DNA of 64,000 bases from a bacterium (GTDB lineage: Bacteria > Myxococcota > UBA727 > JAUIJE01), in NCBI GenBank assembly GCA_030431455.1, contig JAUIJE010000002.1:691294-755293 (forward strand). The letters run 5' to 3'. The notes beneath the pieces are model-generated. The model was not told where the DNA came from. It did no database searches and saw nothing but the letters and a program-made list of their open reading frames with translations. Below, in pieces: positions 61,729-64,000 of this stretch (the stretch's first letter is position 1; every line of letters starts with the position of its first letter). The translations under genes and the position numbers were made by a program.

Positions 61729-61951
61729 CGGGTCTCCGGGCACATGGGGAAATCACGCCCCTCATGCGCCGGTCGACGACGTCCGTCAAGGACCCCAAGA
61801 ACCGCAGCCGCATGCGACCGGCGAGTACTCGTTCGCGCCGCGCGCAATTGCGCATAGCGGCCACAGGACATCCGAAAATGGGCATAGCCGGCCGCACCGC
61901 CGCCGGCAAACCGCGATTGGCGCCCGGGCGGTTCGACGCTAGAGTCCGCGC

Positions 61952-62422
61952 ATGACCAAACCCACCACCCTCTCGTTGGCCCTCGGCCTCGCCCTGATCA
62001 CCACCGCGTGCGCGGAGAAAAAAGCCCCCGCGCCCCCCGCCCCGGCGGAGAAGCCGGCCCCCCCCGCGGCGCCCGCCGCCGGCGAGGTGCTCGCGTCGGG
62101 CACGCTCAACCTTCCCGAGGGCAGCACCGCCACCGGCAAGGTCGTGTTCGTCTCGTTGCGGCCCGCGGGGGGCAAAGGCCCGCCCATCGCCGCGCTGCGC
62201 TTGCCGGCGGGTCCCTTCCCCCTCGCGTTTCAGCTCACGAGCAACAACGTGGTGGCCATGGGCGGACAGGCCCGTCCCGTCCCCGACGAGTTCGTGCTCA
62301 AGGCCACCCTCGATGTCGACGGCAACCCCATGCAGCGGTCGCCGGACGACCTCGTGGTCGAACACCCGACGAAAAAGGGCAGCACCGGGCTGGCGCTGAC
62401 CCTGGGCACGACCGGCGGGTGA
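61952..62422 (+). CDS. Lipoprotein with CcmI/CycH C-terminal-like domain
   Basis: A 156-residue lipoprotein (lipobox LITTAC) with a Pro/Ala-rich linker. The mature domain (LRLPAGPFPLAFQLTSNNVV, FVLKATLDVDGNPMQRSPDD) resembles the Ig-like C-terminal domain of the cytochrome c maturation protein CcmI/CycH, which binds apocytochrome tails. No other cytochrome c maturation gene is near. The function of this stand-alone domain is unknown. Confidence 0.78.
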   Translation: MTKPTTLSLALGLALITTACAEKKAPAPPAPAEKPAPPAAPAAGEVLASGTLNLPEGSTATGKVVFVSLRPAGGKGPPIAALRLPAGPFPLAFQLTSNNVVAMGGQARPVPDEFVLKATLDVDGNPMQRSPDDLVVEHPTKKGSTGLALTLGTTGG

Positions 62423-62468
62423 CCATCGCTTGGCATGATGGGGCGGCGCGCCCCCGGGAGCAGCGACG

Positions 62469-62849
62469 ATGACCCTCGCGCAAAACAAACAAAACGCGAT
62501 GGCGTTCTACGACTTGATGTTCAACCAGTGTCGGCCGCGGGAGGCCATCGAGCGGTACGCCGGCGAGGAGTACATCCAACACAACCCCGAGGTCGGCGAC
62601 GGCAAGGAAGCGTTCATCGCGTATTTCGAGCGCATGGCCGAGGCTTACCCCGGCAAGCATGTGCGCTTTGTGCGCAGCGTGGCCGAGGGCGACCTGGTGG
62701 TGTTGCATTGTCACCAGGCCTGGCCGGGGGACCAGGACTACGCGGGCATCGACATCTTTCGCTTCGACGACCACGGCAAGGTCGTGGAGCACTGGGATGT
62801 GCTGCAGGTGATCCCCGCGACCGCCAAGAACGACAACACGATGTTTTGA
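62469..62849 (+). CDS. SnoaL-like (NTF2 fold) polyketide-cyclase-type protein
   Basis: A 126-residue cytosolic protein with the SnoaL-like motifs [37 protein letters not shown] and [20 protein letters not shown]. Members bind or modify small molecules, or act as stress-related proteins; substrate unknown. It precedes the arsR promoter; the 69-bp gap holds the operator, so it is probably not part of the ars operon. Confidence 0.9.
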   Translation: MTLAQNKQNAMAFYDLMFNQCRPREAIERYAGEEYIQHNPEVGDGKEAFIAYFERMAEAYPGKHVRFVRSVAEGDLVVLHCHQAWPGDQDYAGIDIFRFDDHGKVVEHWDVLQVIPATAKNDNTMF

Positions 62850-62890
62850 CCTCCGAGCGAAACGCCGGGAGCGGTCAGTACGTGGTTGTC

Positions 62891-62910
62891 ATATCCGAAT
62901 ATCCGGATAT
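62891..62910 (+). promoter_or_regulatory. ArsR operator upstream of arsR-acr3
   Basis: ATATCCG at 62891-62897 repeats in the 12-bp palindrome ATATCCGGATAT (62899-62910), directly before the AAGGA ribosome site of arsR. Such ATATCCGGATAT elements are typical ArsR-family binding sites. ArsR should repress here until arsenite binds. Confidence 0.88.
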
Positions 62911-62918
62911 AAGGAACC

Positions 62919-63311
62919 ATGGCCCTGGATGCGTTTCCCCCCGTCGACCCCGCGGCATTGAGCGCGGCGTTCAAGGCCCTGGGGGACGAAAATCGCCTGC
63001 GGGCGTTCGCGCTCATCGCGGCCCGGGGCCGCATCTGCGTCGGCGACTTGGTCACCGTGCTCGACCTGCCGCAGTCCACTGTCTCGCGCCACCTGGCCGC
63101 GCTCCGGCGCACAGGATTGGTGGTCACCGAGCGCGCGGGGACCTGGGTGCACTACGCCCTGGCCGAAAGTCCCCCCATGGCGACGCCGGCCGAAGCAGTG
63201 GCGCGCCTGCTCGAGGGCGCGGATGCGTTCGCCGAGGACCTTTCCCGGGCCGCGTCCTTGGCCGCCGGAGGTGGGTGTTGTCCCCAGCACCCGCCGGCCA
63301 AAGGTGCCTAG
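62919..63311 (+). CDS. arsR: ArsR-family arsenic-responsive repressor
   Basis: A 130-residue winged-helix repressor: [40 protein letters not shown] (recognition helix), [20 protein letters not shown]. It lacks the CVC-D-L cysteine set of the R773-type sensor (only one Cys there); instead it has a Cys pair near the C-end ([10 protein letters not shown]), as in ArsR proteins of the AfArsR type with a C-terminal As(III) site. It should repress itself and the acr3 gene behind it. Confidence 0.93.
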   Translation: MALDAFPPVDPAALSAAFKALGDENRLRAFALIAARGRICVGDLVTVLDLPQSTVSRHLAALRRTGLVVTERAGTWVHYALAESPPMATPAEAVARLLEGADAFAEDLSRAASLAAGGGCCPQHPPAKGA

Positions 63312-64000
63312 TGGGGGCCTTCGAGCGGTACCTGTCCATCTGGGTGGCGCTGGCGATGGCCGCGGGGGTCGCGCTCGGCGTGGCCGCGCCCGGCGCGTTC
63401 GCCCACATCGCACAATGGCAATGGGCCCGGGTCAACCTCGTGGTCGCGGCGCTGATCTGGTTGATGATCTACCCGATGATGCTCAAGGTCGACCCGTCCT
63501 GCTTTCGGGACGTGGGGAAGAAGCCGAAGGGTCTGGCCCTCACCTTGGTGGTCAACTGGTTGGTCAAGCCGTTCAGCATGGCGGGGTTGGGGGTGCTCTT
63601 CTTTCAGGTGGTGTTTGCCGAGGTGGTGCCTGCCGCCGAGGCGCAGCAATACATCGCGGGCATGGTCCTCCTCGGGGTCGCGCCGTGTACGGCGATGGTG
63701 TTCGTGTGGAGCCACCTCACCGGGGGCGATGCCAACTACACCCTGGTGCAGGTCTCGATCAATGACATTGTGTTGGTGTTTGCGTTTGCTCCCATCGCGG
63801 GGCTGTTGCTCGGCGTGACCGATCTGCAGGTGCCGTGGGACACCTTGCTCGCCTCGGTGGTGGTGTTCGTGGTTGTGCCCCTCAGCGCGGGGCTGCTGAC
63901 CCATCGCTGGCTGCGTTCGCACCAGGGGCCGGCTGCGATCGAGGCCCTCGCGGCCCGGCTCAAGCCGACGTCGATGGCGGGGCTGCTGCTGACGGTGGTG
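63312..64000 (+). CDS. acr3: Acr3-family arsenite efflux permease, cut by window end
   Basis: From GTG 63312, directly after the arsR stop, a membrane protein of the ACR3/BASS type starts: [60 protein letters not shown] (conserved Cys) and [20 protein letters not shown]. About 230 of the usual 340-400 residues are present; the end is outside the window. It exports As(III) with the proton motive force. Translationally coupled to arsR. Confidence 0.94.

Overview
The window is very GC-rich, densely coded chromosomal DNA from what looks like a myxobacterium-type bacterium (Myxococcota, former deltaproteobacteria). The signs are a Hanks-type Ser/Thr kinase, many secreted lipoproteins with Asp-Ala-Gly or Gly-Asp stalks and a Cys-rich repeat (DUF4215 type), several ECF sigma factors, minor-pilin operons and a bacterial topoisomerase VI B subunit. 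The phylum call is an inference from gene content. I see no rRNA, tRNA, CRISPR array, IS element or phage.

Left part (1-17.5 kb): the 5' part of a membrane Ser/Thr kinase, an FtsB/DivIC-like division protein facing rpsR (S18), a run of secreted proteins (an anchor-domain lipoprotein, a PGRP-type amidase lipoprotein, a PLC-like phosphodiesterase), a PilZ protein, a class II glutamine amidotransferase, small periplasmic coiled-coil proteins, and CIRCE-controlled groES-groEL. Behind groEL lie three near-identical 140-bp tandem units, each carrying a strong intrinsic terminator. Next comes a divergent pair: an ECF sigma factor with a Cys-rich C-tail, and arsI (C-As lyase). They are separated by an exactly symmetric nested inverted repeat that reads as two identical outward promoters.

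Middle (17.5-39.4 kb): a minor-pilin operon (FimT/GspH-, PilV-, PilW- and PilX-like) followed closely by a vitamin K-dependent gamma-carboxylase homologue; a leucine-rich lipoprotein with a (Gly-Asp)n stalk; a second small pseudopilin pair; an Ntn-hydrolase of the C45 type; an Omp85-like barrel; a degenerate-GGDEF/DUF4388-like regulator; a hemolysin III homologue; a large repeat protein; and three tandem paralogous stalk lipoproteins.

Right part (39.5-64 kb): an orphan topoisomerase VI B, several unknown secreted proteins, a class I terpenoid-synthase-like protein divergent from an RND/MMPL transporter, two membrane-anchored M23 peptidases, a bestrophin channel, an RsmJ-like methyltransferase and an N-formylglutamate amidohydrolase-like enzyme. 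These are followed by an ECF sigma factor with a canonical ECF promoter and an upstream operator cluster, a REP-like hairpin cluster, a 2'-5' RNA ligase-like phosphoesterase, an M3 oligopeptidase lipoprotein, and arsR-acr3, cut by the window end. Arsenic handling is therefore split between two loci: arsI with its sigma factor, and arsR-acr3. Most of the remaining genes serve the cell envelope.
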